This document shows positions 1 to 7,994 of a DNA stretch of 64,000 nucleotides, piece by piece (the stretch's first letter is position 1; each line of letters opens with the position of its first letter). This stretch comes from Cellulomonas sp. Root930 (GTDB taxonomy: Bacteria > Actinomycetota > Actinomycetes > Actinomycetales > Cellulomonadaceae), in the NCBI GenBank assembly GCA_001429255.1, contig LMJI01000001.1:2278310-2342309 (forward strand). Direction: 5' to 3'. The translations under genes were made by a program, and so were the position numbers. Under the pieces are notes generated by a model. It did not search any database. It saw only the letters and a program-made list of their open reading frames with translations, and was not told the origin of the DNA.

Positions 1-63
1 TCCACCGACGCCGAGGACGTGGCGCGCTCGGTGGACGCGGTGCGCCGCGCGGCCGCGGGCTAG
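1..63 (+). CDS. C-terminal tail of an unidentified protein (partial)
   Basis: The frame is open from the window edge to a TAG at 61-63 and encodes about 20 residues ending in ARSVDAVRRAAAG. The amphipathic, Arg/Ala-rich helix resembles the last helix of many PLP-dependent enzymes such as cysteine desulfurase-like proteins, but 20 residues cannot identify a family. It converges on the lipoprotein gene ending at 131. Confidence 0.4.
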   Translation, partial: STDAEDVARSVDAVRRAAAG

Positions 64-130
64 TCCCGGGACATCACCACGCGCCACGGCCGCACCGTGA
101 CCGCGAGCACGCCGTCGACGACCGCCATCG

Positions 131-1141
131 TCAGCGGGGCTCGTGCTCGTCCGGCGAGACGGACGGGGCAGGTCCCGGCACCGAGGTCACGACGGCGGGC
201 GCCGGCTGGCCGATCGGGCCCGTGGCGCGGCGACGCCGGTTCCAGCGGACCGCGGCGACGACGAGCGCGGCGACCGCACCTCCGAACGCGAGCCAGGGGA
301 GGAGCACACCGACGACGATAGCCAAGCCGCTCGCGACGTCGACGAGGGCGGCCCAGCCGGCCGCCAGACCGTCGAGGAACGACTGCGGTCCGGTCTCCGG
401 TTCCACGGGCGCGACCGGCGCGAGCTCGGGACCGTAGAGCACCACGTGGATCGTCGACAGGCGCACCTTCTCGGCCAGCCGGGCCCGCTCGGACTGCAGC
501 TGCTCGAGGCTGGACTGCCGCTCGGTCAGCGCGCTCTCCGCCGCGATGAGCTGCTCGTTGGTGGCGGCCCGTGTCAGCAGGTCCTCCATCCGCGCGACCG
601 AGAGCTGGAGCGCACGGATGCGGGCGTCCAGGTCCTGCGCGGTGCCCGTGACGTCCTCGCTGGTGAGGTTGAGCTGGTCGATCGTGCCGAGCTCACGCAG
701 ACCGTCGACGGCTCGGCTGACCTCGTCGGCGGGCAGGCGGATGGTCAGCTCGGCCGTGCCGACGTCGTCCTTGGTCGCGGCGTGCTCCGACCGGTCGTCG
801 ACGCGGCCCCCAGCACCTTCCGCGAGGACGACCACCGCGTCCGCGGCGTCGAGCGGGTCCTTCACCGTCATCCGGACGTCACCGGTCTGGATCACCTGCC
901 GGTCGGCGTCGGACGTGCTCGCGGCCTGCTCGACGCTGCCGTCCGCCGGCTGCTCCGCGGTGCCGGAGCGGGCATCGCCGCCGGGCGCGCCCGAGGTGCC
1001 GCCCTCGTCGGCGGCGCTCATGTCGTCTCCGCTCGCGCTGCACCCGCCGAGCACAGCGCTCAGGGCGATGATGCCGGCGACCACCAGGCGGGTGGACCGG
1101 GCGCGGAGCTGCGGTGCGGGGTGTCTCGTCGTCGGCGTCAT
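131..1141 (-). CDS. DUF4349-domain lipoprotein
   Basis: This 336-residue protein is probably an envelope lipoprotein of unknown function. Residues about 10-35 form a lipoprotein signal with lipobox LGGC, followed by a Ser/Gly/Asp-rich linker. The middle (QTGDVRMTVKDPLDAADAV onward) matches the DUF4349 pattern: an alpha/beta head, then a coiled coil (ARIRALQLSVARMEDLL to ARLAEKVRLS). One C-terminal membrane helix and an Arg-rich tail follow, so the protein may be held at both ends. The ATG at 1141 sits just before the signal peptide and 6 nt after a TACGGT -10-like hexamer, with no ribosome site, which suggests a leaderless message. Two OmpR-type direct repeats lie upstream. Confidence 0.8.
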   Translation of the reverse strand: MTPTTRHPAPQLRARSTRLVVAGIIALSAVLGGCSASGDDMSAADEGGTSGAPGGDARSGTAEQPADGSVEQAASTSDADRQVIQTGDVRMTVKDPLDAADAVVVLAEGAGGRVDDRSEHAATKDDVGTAELTIRLPADEVSRAVDGLRELGTIDQLNLTSEDVTGTAQDLDARIRALQLSVARMEDLLTRAATNEQLIAAESALTERQSSLEQLQSERARLAEKVRLSTIHVVLYGPELAPVAPVEPETGPQSFLDGLAAGWAALVDVASGLAIVVGVLLPWLAFGGAVAALVVAAVRWNRRRRATGPIGQPAPAVVTSVPGPAPSVSPDEHEPR

Positions 1142-1182
1142 GCGGCGACCGTAGGGCGAACGGGGGTGGCCGCGGGGGGCGC

Positions 1183-1229
1183 GTGACGCAATCGTGACAG
1201 CGGGGGTGGGTGCCGGTCGCAATCGTGAC
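1183..1229 (-). promoter_or_regulatory. Direct-repeat operator upstream of the DUF4349 gene
   Basis: CGCAATCGTGAC occurs exactly twice, at 1187-1198 and 1218-1229, 31 bp apart (about three helical turns). On the minus strand the proximal copy reads GTCAC-N6-GTCAC (1198 to 1183), the tandem half-site layout bound by OmpR-family regulators such as MtrA. The sites lie roughly 45-80 bp upstream of the inferred start point, a position typical of activators. The identity of the regulator is inferred. Confidence 0.45.
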
Positions 1230-1259
1230 CGTGCCGTCATCGGAACGCGTTCCCCCTGC

Positions 1260-2093
1260 TCACAGCCCGTATGCCGTCGCGGCCCACAGGTGCACGGCGG
1301 CGTACGCCCGCAGCGGCCGCCAAGGCTCGGCCGCGCGCGCTACCTCCGCCGCGCTCTGGGCGGAGAGCGCCCGTCGCAGGACCAGGTCGCCGACGGGCAG
1401 CGCGTCCCGGTCGCCGAGTACCCGCAGCGCGAGGTAGTCGGCCGTCCACGGACCGATCCCGGGCAGGGCGAGCAGGCGTGACCGCACGTCCGGCGCACCG
1501 GGAGCCAAGGTGAGTCCGTCGGCGCACGCCTGCGCGAGGGCGAGCAGGGTCCGCGCGCGCGAGTGCGTGATCCGCACGGCGGCCTGCAGCTCCACCGGGT
1601 CCACGGCGGCGAGCTCCTCCGGCGAGGGGTAGCGGGTGAGCCCGTCCGGCCCCGGCCGGCCGTAGGCGGCTGCGAGCCGGCCCCCGAACGTGCGTGCGGC
1701 CGCGAGCGAGACCTGCTGGCCGAGCACCGTGGTGGCGGCGGCCTCGAAGCCGTCCGGGTGGCCGAGGATCCGCAGCCCGGGCCTGGCGCGCACGAGTGGG
1801 CCGAGGACGGGGTCGTCATCGAAGGCGTCGAGCACCAGGTCGAGGTCGTCGGCCAGGCCGAACCAGCGCTCGGCCAGAGCGGTGAGCTCGGCCAGGGTGC
1901 CCGCCGCGGCACTCACGTCGATCCGGTCGGCGCTCAGGGTCGCCTCGACCAGCACGACAGCGCCGCCGAGCCGCACGAGCCGGCGGACCGTGCTGCCCGC
2001 GACGGACTCCACGCCCGGTACCGCGTGGGCGACGAGCGAGGCCAGGGCGGGCGCAGGGTCGAACGGGCGTCGGACGACAACGGCGGGGCTCAT
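1260..2093 (-). CDS. alkA: DNA-3-methyladenine glycosylase II (AlkA-like)
   Basis: This 277-residue HhH-superfamily DNA glycosylase would excise alkylated bases, starting base-excision repair. The signature is the helix-hairpin-helix LPGIGPWTADYLALR followed by LPVGD, whose Asp near residue 235 is the expected catalytic acid. VLGQQVSLAAARTFGG in the middle is also typical. An AlkA-N-like beta region precedes it, but no Ada methyl-acceptor domain is present. The ATG at 2093 is preceded by GAGGAG at good spacing; a longer open frame back to 2162 lacks support. It is divergent from the mscS-type gene. Another direct alkylation-repair enzyme (Ogt) lies 5 kb away. Confidence 0.88.
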   Translation of the reverse strand: MSPAVVVRRPFDPAPALASLVAHAVPGVESVAGSTVRRLVRLGGAVVLVEATLSADRIDVSAAAGTLAELTALAERWFGLADDLDLVLDAFDDDPVLGPLVRARPGLRILGHPDGFEAAATTVLGQQVSLAAARTFGGRLAAAYGRPGPDGLTRYPSPEELAAVDPVELQAAVRITHSRARTLLALAQACADGLTLAPGAPDVRSRLLALPGIGPWTADYLALRVLGDRDALPVGDLVLRRALSAQSAAEVARAAEPWRPLRAYAAVHLWAATAYGL

Positions 2094-2192
2094 GGTCTCC
2101 TCGGTCTGGTCGAATCCATACGATCCCGGGGCCGAGCTTCTTTGCCAACACAAGATCGACACATGGAAAGGATGCGGTACACGCGTGACAGT

Positions 2193-2209
2193 GCTAGAAC
2201 TGTTCTAGC
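2193..2209. promoter_or_regulatory. Perfect 8-bp inverted repeat (operator candidate)
   Basis: GCTAGAAC-T-GTTCTAGC is a perfect palindrome with a single-base spacer in the 316-bp divergent region between alkA and the MscS gene. Symmetry and length fit a dimeric TetR- or MarR-type repressor. The 1-nt spacer differs from LexA (GAAC-N4-GTTC) and KstR (AAC-N2-GTT) sites. No regulator gene is adjacent. Confidence 0.45.
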
Positions 2210-2342
2210 TGATCGACCGGGAGACCGGGCGACCAGCCGGTCGCAAGAAGGGCCGCGTTGCCGAGGGTCACGGCGAGAGCCGGGCCGCCCGTCAGGGTTC
2301 AGGGAGTGCGCCAAGCCTCGTGCCGGCGAGACGCCTCTCCGT

Positions 2343-2377
2343 TGCGCCCCGTCCCCCAGAAGCGGGGACGGGGCGCA
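2343..2377. other. Perfect 14-bp stem-loop in a divergent intergenic region
   Basis: The left arm at 2343-2356 and the right arm at 2364-2377 are exact reverse complements around a 7-nt loop (CAGAAGC). There is no T-tract on either strand. It sits between two divergent genes, so it is not an obvious terminator for either. It ends 20 bp before the TACGCT hexamer of the MscS gene and could be a protein-binding cruciform or a terminator for an unseen transcript. Confidence 0.5.
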
Positions 2378-2409
2378 CCTACGTCCGGCCACTGCCTACG
2401 CTGAGAGGC

Positions 2410-3732
2410 GTGCTGACCCTCCCGCTCCGTGGCGCTACCGACGAGACCGTGGCCGACGACGTCCAGGGCGTCGTCGTCCCGACCCTCTCGATCCTGGCGG
2501 CCGTCGTGGTCGCCTACCTCGCGGCGACGCTCCTGTCCGTGCTGGTCCGCCGCGTGGCGCGCAAGTCCGCCGTCGCCGCCGACCTCTCCCGACGCTCGCG
2601 TCGTCCCATGCGCGCGGTGCTGCTGGTCGTCGCCGTGTGGATCGCGCTCCGGCTGAGCACCGACCCGTCGGACTGGACCCGGACCGTCGAGCACGTGCTG
2701 CTCATCGCGCTGATCATCACCGTGGCGTGGCTGATCGGCAGCCTCGCGTTCGTGCTCGAGGACGCCGCCCTGCAGCGGTACCGGATCGACGTCGCCGACA
2801 ACCGGCACGCCCGCCGGGTCCGCACCCAGGTCCAGGTGCTCCGGCGCATCACCGTGGCCATCCTCGTGCTCTGCGCGATCGCCGCGATCCTCCTGACCTT
2901 CCCCTCGGCCCGCACGCTCGGTGCCAGCCTGCTCGCCTCGGCCGGTCTGATCTCGATCGTCGCCGGCCTCGCGGCGCAGAGCTCGCTCGCCAACGTGTTC
3001 GCGGGACTGCAGCTCGCGTTCACCGACGCGATCCGCGTGGACGACGTGGTGGTGGTCAGCGAGCAGTGGGGACGGATCGAGGAGATCACGCTCACCTACG
3101 TCGTCGTGCACGTCTGGGACGACCGCCGCCTGATCCTGCCCTCCACGTACTTCACGACCACGCCCTTCGAGAACTGGACGCGACGCGCGGCCGACCTGCT
3201 GGGCACCGTCGAGCTGGACGTGGACTGGGAGGTCCCCGTCGAGGCGATGCGCGCCGAGCTGGCGCGGCTGCTGCAGGACACCGACCTGTGGGACCGCCGG
3301 GTCGGCATCCTGCAGGTCACCGACGCGGTCGGCGGGCTGGTCCGCGTCCGTGCGCTGGCCAGCGCGGTCGACGCCCCCACCCTGTTCGACCTGCGCTGCT
3401 ACGTGCGCGAGGGGCTGGTCGGCTGGCTCCAGCGGGAGGCGCCGCAGAGCCTGCCCAAGACCCGCTGGGAGGGCACCGCGCCCGCACCGGCGTCCGGCCG
3501 CCGGGCGCGCCCGGAGACCGCTCCGACGCCGACGCTCCCGACCCCCCTCCCGGTCCCCGGCGCCTGGTCCGCCGACGACACGCAGACCATCCAGACGGGT
3601 GGCCAGGACTCGCGGCTGTTCACGGGCAGCATCGACGCGCTCGAGCGGTCGCGGCACTTCTCCGGGCCCGGACAGGACGTCATCGACGAGCGCGAGCAGG
3701 CCGCGGGGGACACCGAGGGTCGGCAGCCCTGA
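2410..3732 (+). CDS. MscS-family mechanosensitive ion channel
   Basis: This 440-residue membrane protein likely releases solutes on hypo-osmotic shock. About four hydrophobic segments (residues 15-40, 70-90, 95-115, 150-200) lead into the MscS pore and beta-domain signature: SAGLISIVAGLAAQSSLANV, then FTDAIRVDDVVVV and RRLILPSTYFTTTPFENWTR. The last 100 residues (Pro/Thr-rich, then acidic/Arg-rich) look disordered and cytoplasmic. The GTG at 2410 was chosen because TACGCT ends 7 nt before it (leaderless arrangement). An earlier GTG at 2320 would put the 14-bp hairpin inside the coding region. The kinase-like gene follows after 14 nt. Confidence 0.88.
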   Translation: MLTLPLRGATDETVADDVQGVVVPTLSILAAVVVAYLAATLLSVLVRRVARKSAVAADLSRRSRRPMRAVLLVVAVWIALRLSTDPSDWTRTVEHVLLIALIITVAWLIGSLAFVLEDAALQRYRIDVADNRHARRVRTQVQVLRRITVAILVLCAIAAILLTFPSARTLGASLLASAGLISIVAGLAAQSSLANVFAGLQLAFTDAIRVDDVVVVSEQWGRIEEITLTYVVVHVWDDRRLILPSTYFTTTPFENWTRRAADLLGTVELDVDWEVPVEAMRAELARLLQDTDLWDRRVGILQVTDAVGGLVRVRALASAVDAPTLFDLRCYVREGLVGWLQREAPQSLPKTRWEGTAPAPASGRRARPETAPTPTLPTPLPVPGAWSADDTQTIQTGGQDSRLFTGSIDALERSRHFSGPGQDVIDEREQAAGDTEGRQP

Positions 3733-3746
3733 GCCAGATCCGGCCC

Positions 3747-4352
3747 GTGACGCCCGGGGTGCTCGTCGACGAGCTGGCGCGGCGGATCGTCGAGCACGAC
3801 GGCAGGGTCCGTGTGCTCGTCGACGGGGCGCCCCCGACCCGGCCGCAAGAGCTGGCAGACGCGCTCGTCGCACCCCTGCGTGCGGCCGGGCGTGCGGTGG
3901 TGCGGGTGCACGCCGAGGACTTCCTGCGCCCCGCCTCGATCCGGTTCGAGCACGGGCGGCACGACGCCGACGCCTATCTGGAGGACCGGCTCGACGTCGG
4001 TGCGCTCGGACGTGAGGTGCTGGACCCGTTCACCGCGTTGGGCCGCTACCTGCCGACGCTCTGGGACCCCCGCACCGACCGGGCGACGCGCGCCGGGTAC
4101 GGGCAGGCTCCTGACGGCGCGGTGCTGGTGCTCGACGGGAGCCTGCTGCTCGGGCGATGGCTCGACGCCGAGCTTGCGGTGCATCTGACGGTCCGAGCGG
4201 CCACCCTGCACCGCCGGACCGCGGAGGAGGACCGGTGGGCCCTGCCCGCGTTCGCGCGGTACGACGAGGAGATGCTGCCGGTGGAGGTGGCGGACGTGGT
4301 CGTCCACGTCGACGATCCACGGCGGCCGGCGATCGAGCTGGGCCTCGCCTGA
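3747..4352 (+). CDS. Uridine kinase-like protein with degenerate P-loop
   Basis: This 201-residue protein has the fold-level layout of uridine/phosphoribulokinase P-loop proteins: an initial beta strand and loop (VRVLVDGAPPTRPQELADAL), a mid-protein strand with VRVHAEDFLRP, then GAVLVLDGSLLLG and the late RRTAEEDRW segment. The usual GxxxxGK(S/T) Walker A is replaced by GAPPTRPQ, so the phosphate-binding Lys and Thr/Ser are missing. ATP phosphotransfer is therefore doubtful. The GTG at 3747 gives the frame that begins just after the mscS stop and is probably cotranscribed with it. A regulatory or nucleotide-sensing role is possible but unproven. Confidence 0.65.
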   Translation: MTPGVLVDELARRIVEHDGRVRVLVDGAPPTRPQELADALVAPLRAAGRAVVRVHAEDFLRPASIRFEHGRHDADAYLEDRLDVGALGREVLDPFTALGRYLPTLWDPRTDRATRAGYGQAPDGAVLVLDGSLLLGRWLDAELAVHLTVRAATLHRRTAEEDRWALPAFARYDEEMLPVEVADVVVHVDDPRRPAIELGLA

Positions 4353-4374
4353 ACCGGGGCTGATCCTGGCCGCG

Positions 4375-5334
4375 CTACGCGCCGAGGGACGCCGTCGCGC
4401 GGTCGGCGAGGCGGCGCATGGCGTCGGCCAGCTCCGGGGGACCGATCACCCGGAGCGGGACACCGAACATGGCGAACCGGGCCGCGACCCCGTCCCACGA
4501 CCACGCGCTGAGCGCCGCACGGCTGCGGTCCTGACCGAGCGGCTCCACCAGGGCGTCCCGGCCGGCCCAGGTGGCGACCTCGGTCGCGGGCATGTCGACC
4601 TCCGCCTCGCCCCGGCACGGCCACGGTGTGACCGCAGCGAACCGTTCGGCGACGAACGCCGCGACGTCGGACGCCGGGAGCGGGCGGGGGGCGAACCGCG
4701 GGCCGGATCCTGACTTCGGGGTCATCCGGTCGACGCGGAAGGTGCGCCAGTCGGCGCGTTCCAGGTCGTACCCGACCAGGTACCAGCGGTCGCCCCACGT
4801 GACCAGGTGGTGCGCCTCGGCACGGCGGGCGGGCCGAGGACCGGCATCGGTGCCGCCCGCGTAGTCGAACCGGAGGACCTCGCGGGCACGGACCGCGGCG
4901 CCGACGGCCAGGAGCACGTGCTGGTCGACCTCGGGGCGGTTGCCCCGGCGGGTGACGGCCGTGACCTGGAGGGCGTCGGCCGCCGTGCGCAGCCGCGCAG
5001 GCATGACCTGACGGAGGGTGGCGAGCGCCCGCACGGCCGCCTCGTCGACGCCCGCGACCCCGGTCGACGCGGTCTGGAGGGCGACGACGAGCGCGACCGC
5101 CTGGTCGTCGTCGAGCAGGAGGGGTGGCATCTGCGTGCCGGCGTCGAGGCGGTACCCGCCGTCGGGGCCCTTGCTGGCGTGCACGGGGTAGCCGAGCTCG
5201 CGCAGCCGGTCGACGTCCCGGCGCACGGTGCGCGGGCTGACGCCGAGCCGGTCGGCGAGCACCCCGCCCGGCCAGTCCCGGCGAGCCTGCAGCAGCGACA
5301 GGAGCGAGAGGAGGCGGGAGGACGGCGTCGACAT
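4375..5334 (-). CDS. WYL-domain HTH transcriptional regulator (YafY/DeoR type)
   Basis: The 319-residue protein has an N-terminal winged helix (SRLLSLLSLLQARRDWPG, then LADRLGVSPRTVRRDVDRL) and GGYRL wing, as in HTH_11 regulators. A C-terminal WYL domain follows, marked by FDYAGG, HHLVTWGDRWYLVGYDLE and FRVDRM. WYL domains sense small ligands or nucleic acids. The gene is divergent from the DrrAB-type exporter genes at 5422, and an inverted repeat lies in the 87-bp gap. It therefore probably controls itself and the exporter (inferred). The ATG at 5334 begins directly at the HTH. Confidence 0.85.
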   Translation of the reverse strand: MSTPSSRLLSLLSLLQARRDWPGGVLADRLGVSPRTVRRDVDRLRELGYPVHASKGPDGGYRLDAGTQMPPLLLDDDQAVALVVALQTASTGVAGVDEAAVRALATLRQVMPARLRTAADALQVTAVTRRGNRPEVDQHVLLAVGAAVRAREVLRFDYAGGTDAGPRPARRAEAHHLVTWGDRWYLVGYDLERADWRTFRVDRMTPKSGSGPRFAPRPLPASDVAAFVAERFAAVTPWPCRGEAEVDMPATEVATWAGRDALVEPLGQDRSRAALSAWSWDGVAARFAMFGVPLRVIGPPELADAMRRLADRATASLGA

Positions 5335-5353
5335 GTCCTCAGGATGGCATCGA

Positions 5354-5376
5354 TAGCGGACAGGAACTGGCCGCTA
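5354..5376. promoter_or_regulatory. Inverted repeat between the WYL regulator and exporter genes
   Basis: TAGCGG and CCGCTA form the outer arms of a 23-bp imperfect palindrome, with further symmetric C and G positions inside. It lies 20 bp upstream of the regulator start and 45 bp upstream of the exporter ATP-binding gene, a suitable position for autoregulation and control of the divergent operon. Confidence 0.45.
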
Positions 5377-5421
5377 CCCACGCCAAGGTGGTCAGGTACC
5401 CATCCAGCGAGGGAGAAGCCC

Positions 5422-6426
5422 ATGATCCACACGCGAGGACTCACCAAGGACTTCGTGGTGAGCCGCACCGAGACCGTGCACGCCGTGCGCGGGATCGACC
5501 TCGACATCGCCCCGGGCGAGCTCGTCGCGGTCCTCGGACCCAACGGCGCCGGCAAGTCCACCACGATGCGGATGCTCACCACCCTGATCCGCCCGACGTC
5601 GGGCACCGCGACGGTCGCGGGGGTCGACGTGGTCGCGGAGCCGTCGACCGTCCGGCGGAACATCGGCTACGTCGGGCAGGGCAACGGCGCGGGGCACCAG
5701 CAGCGCGCGGCCGACGAGCTCACCATGCAGGGCCAGGTCTACGGGCTGGACCGGGCGGCGGCACGTCGGCGGACCGGCGAGCTGCTCGACGCCCTCGACC
5801 TGACGACGCTGGCCCGGCGCAAGGTCGGTGACCTGTCCGGTGGCCAGCGTCGGCGGCTCGACGTGGCGCTCGGCCTGGTGCACGCGCCCCGGCTGCTGTT
5901 CCTGGACGAGCCGACCACGGGACTCGACCCGCACAACCGCGCCAACCTGTGGGAGCACATCACGCGGCTGCGTGCCGAGCACGACATGACGATCGTGCTC
6001 ACCACCCACTACCTGGACGAGGCCGACACCATGGCGGAGCGCGTCGTGGTGGTCGACCACGGCCAGGTCATCGCCGACGACACCGCGGACGGGCTCAAGC
6101 GCACCCTCGCCGGCGACCGCGTGGTGCTCACCGTCGCGGTCGGCGGGACGGCCGCGCGGGTGGCGACGATCGTCGAGACCCTGCCCGGCGCCCGCGACGT
6201 CTCCGTCGACGGTGATCGCGTCGAGGCACGGGTGGCCGATGCCGCGGCCGCGGTGCCCGAGCTGGTCCTCGCCGCTTCCGCCGCCGGCACTCCGCTGCTC
6301 GAGGCGCTCGCCGTCCGCCCCACGCTTGACGACGTGTTCCTGGCCCTCACCGGCCGCAGCCTGCGCGACGAGGGTCCGCGGGCGAGCGACAGCACCGACG
6401 ACGCCACGCAGGAGGCAGCAGCATGA
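5422..6426 (+). CDS. DrrA-type ABC transporter ATP-binding protein
   Basis: This 334-residue ATPase of a drug or lipid exporter has Walker A GPNGAGKST near residue 45 and signature LSGGQRRRLDVAL near 140. Walker B is LLFLDEPTTGLDP and the switch is TTHYLDEAD. The C-terminal extension ends in PTLDDVFLALTG, characteristic of the DrrA/daunorubicin-resistance subfamily. The ATG at 5422 follows GGGAGAAG. Its stop overlaps the permease start by 4 bp (ATGA), so the two are translationally coupled. The substrate is unknown; no biosynthetic genes are adjacent. Confidence 0.9.
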   Translation: MIHTRGLTKDFVVSRTETVHAVRGIDLDIAPGELVAVLGPNGAGKSTTMRMLTTLIRPTSGTATVAGVDVVAEPSTVRRNIGYVGQGNGAGHQQRAADELTMQGQVYGLDRAAARRRTGELLDALDLTTLARRKVGDLSGGQRRRLDVALGLVHAPRLLFLDEPTTGLDPHNRANLWEHITRLRAEHDMTIVLTTHYLDEADTMAERVVVVDHGQVIADDTADGLKRTLAGDRVVLTVAVGGTAARVATIVETLPGARDVSVDGDRVEARVADAAAAVPELVLAASAAGTPLLEALAVRPTLDDVFLALTGRSLRDEGPRASDSTDDATQEAAA

Positions 6427-7241
6427 GCACGATCACCGCCACCCGGCCGAGCACCGCCACGACGACCGGCCGCCGCCCCTGGCTCGCGGACGTCTGGCTC
6501 GTGATGACCCGCGAGCTGCGCCCCGTGATCCGTGAACCGTTCTCCGTGGTGTTCGGCCTGATCCAGCCGCTGGTGTTCCTCGGGCTGTTCGGGCCGCTGC
6601 TGGCCGGCTCCGTCGGGGCGTCCGCCGGCTTCGACGGCGCCGAGGTCTGGCAGTGGTTCGTGCCGGCGATCCTGGTGATGACCACGCTGTTCGGCACCTC
6701 GACCACCGGCGCCAATCTGCAGTTCGAGATGCAGACCGGTGCGCACGAGCGCCTGCTGGTGACGCCGTTGTCGCGGTCGTCGCAGCTGGTGGGCAGGTCC
6801 TTGAAGGAGATGGTCCCGCTGGTCGCCCAGGCGATCATCCTGATCCTGGTGATGCTGCCGTTCGGCTTCCGCGCCGACCCGGTCGGGGGACCGCTCGGAC
6901 TGGTCATGCTCGCCGTGCTCGGCGTCGGCCTCGGCTCGCTCAGCTACGCGCTGGCCATCGCCGTACGCAAGCAGGAGTGGATGTTCTGGGCGGTCCAGCA
7001 GACGGTCCTGTTCCCGCTGCTCATCCTGTCCGGCATGCTGCTGCCGCTGGAGACCGGTCCGCAGTGGATGAAGGTGGCCTCCGCATTCGACCCGCTGCGG
7101 TGGGTGGTCGAGGCCGAGCGGGCGCTGTTCGCGGGCGACCTGACCAGCAGCGCGGTGGCAGCGGGCTGGCTCGCCGCCGTGCTCACCGCGGTGGTCGGGC
7201 TGGCGGTCGGCGTCCGGACGCTCCTGCGCAGCACGGACTGA
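6423..7241 (+). CDS. DrrB-type ABC-2 transporter permease
   Basis: The 272-residue membrane protein has about six transmembrane segments and the ABC-2 signature: LLVTPLSRSSQLVGRSLKE in the cytoplasmic loop and LFPLLILSGMLLPLETGP near the C terminus. It forms the membrane half of the exporter with the upstream ATPase, through a 4-bp gene overlap. A strong hairpin at 7256-7304 ends the two-gene unit. The pair resembles daunorubicin-resistance exporters, but only self-protection or lipid export in general can be inferred. Confidence 0.9.
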   Translation: MSTITATRPSTATTTGRRPWLADVWLVMTRELRPVIREPFSVVFGLIQPLVFLGLFGPLLAGSVGASAGFDGAEVWQWFVPAILVMTTLFGTSTTGANLQFEMQTGAHERLLVTPLSRSSQLVGRSLKEMVPLVAQAIILILVMLPFGFRADPVGGPLGLVMLAVLGVGLGSLSYALAIAVRKQEWMFWAVQQTVLFPLLILSGMLLPLETGPQWMKVASAFDPLRWVVEAERALFAGDLTSSAVAAGWLAAVLTAVVGLAVGVRTLLRSTD

Positions 7242-7255
7242 CCCGCACCTCACAC

Positions 7256-7304
7256 CGCCCGCCCGTCGCGCGTCTTCTCCTCGAGAGCGCGCGACGGGCG
7301 GGCG
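7256..7304 (+). terminator. 17-bp stem-loop after the DrrAB-type operon
   Basis: The arms at 7256-7272 and 7288-7304 are perfect reverse complements around a 15-nt loop. The hairpin starts 14 bp after the permease stop. There is no clear U-tract, which is usual for high-GC actinobacteria. Transcription probably stops here before ogt. Confidence 0.75.
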
Positions 7305-7324
7305 TGTCAGTGGGTGGGGGAATG

Positions 7325-7888
7325 ATGGCGGTCATGACGGTCCAGGACGACGTGACACAGGATCTGCGGCTCCTCGAGGAGGTCCGGGTCGTGCACACGG
7401 TCGTGCCCTCGCCGGTCGGCCCCATCACTCTGGTCGCCCACGACGGTGGCCTGTCGGCGCTCCTGCTCCCGGACTCCAAGTACGAGCCGGTGCAAGGGCC
7501 GTTCGGGGAGCGGGCGGACGACGAGTTCGACCAGGTGCAGACGCAGCTCGACGAGTACTTCGCCGGGACGCGGACCGAGTTCGACCTCCCGCTGCACTTC
7601 GTGGGGACCACGTTCCAGTGCCGGGTGTGGGAAGGGCTGCTGCGCATCCCGTACGGGCAGACGCGGTCCTACGGGGACCTCGCCGCGGAGATCGGGCTGG
7701 ATCCGCGCACGTCGTCGCGGGCGGTCGGGGCCGCCAACGGGCGCAACCGGATCGCGATCGTCGTGCCGTGCCACCGGGTCATCGGCGCGGACGGGTCGCT
7801 CACCGGCTTCGCCGCGGGTCTCGACCGCAAGCGGTTCCTGCTCGGGCTCGAGGCCAAGGGACGACCGCGCGAGCACCTGCTGTTCTGA
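7325..7888 (+). CDS. ogt: Methylated-DNA-protein-cysteine methyltransferase
   Basis: This suicide repair protein transfers the methyl group of O6-methylguanine to its own cysteine. The active-site motif IAIVVPCHRVIG lies near residue 145. The preceding YGQTRSYGDLA and RAVGAANGRN belong to the AdaB/Ogt DNA-binding domain, and the N-terminal ribonuclease-like domain is present. At about 187 residues it has full Ogt length without an Ada regulatory part. Start choice: GGGGGA lies at usable distance from the ATG at 7325; ATGs at 7322 and 7334 are also in frame. It stands alone between two terminator-bounded units. Confidence 0.9.
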   Translation: MAVMTVQDDVTQDLRLLEEVRVVHTVVPSPVGPITLVAHDGGLSALLLPDSKYEPVQGPFGERADDEFDQVQTQLDEYFAGTRTEFDLPLHFVGTTFQCRVWEGLLRIPYGQTRSYGDLAAEIGLDPRTSSRAVGAANGRNRIAIVVPCHRVIGADGSLTGFAAGLDRKRFLLGLEAKGRPREHLLF

Positions 7889-7994
7889 CGCGGCGGACCC
7901 GTGGGTCTGCCCCACCCCGGCTCGGGGGAGTGCTCCCTGGCGAGCGGTCGCCGCCCGTCGACAGGCTGAGATCACCCGATTCCGAGGAGATCTC

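Noticed and set aside
2193..2209. SOS (LexA) or KstR box
   Set aside because: The half-sites GAAC/GTTC and AAC/GTT are right, but the spacer is 1 nt rather than 4 or 2, so neither known site fits.
1563..3746. Upstream part of a 929-codon plus-strand frame ending at 4352
   Set aside because: The first 728 codons run antisense to alkA and out of frame through the mscS-type gene. Only the last 201 codons (from 3747) form a protein-like sequence.
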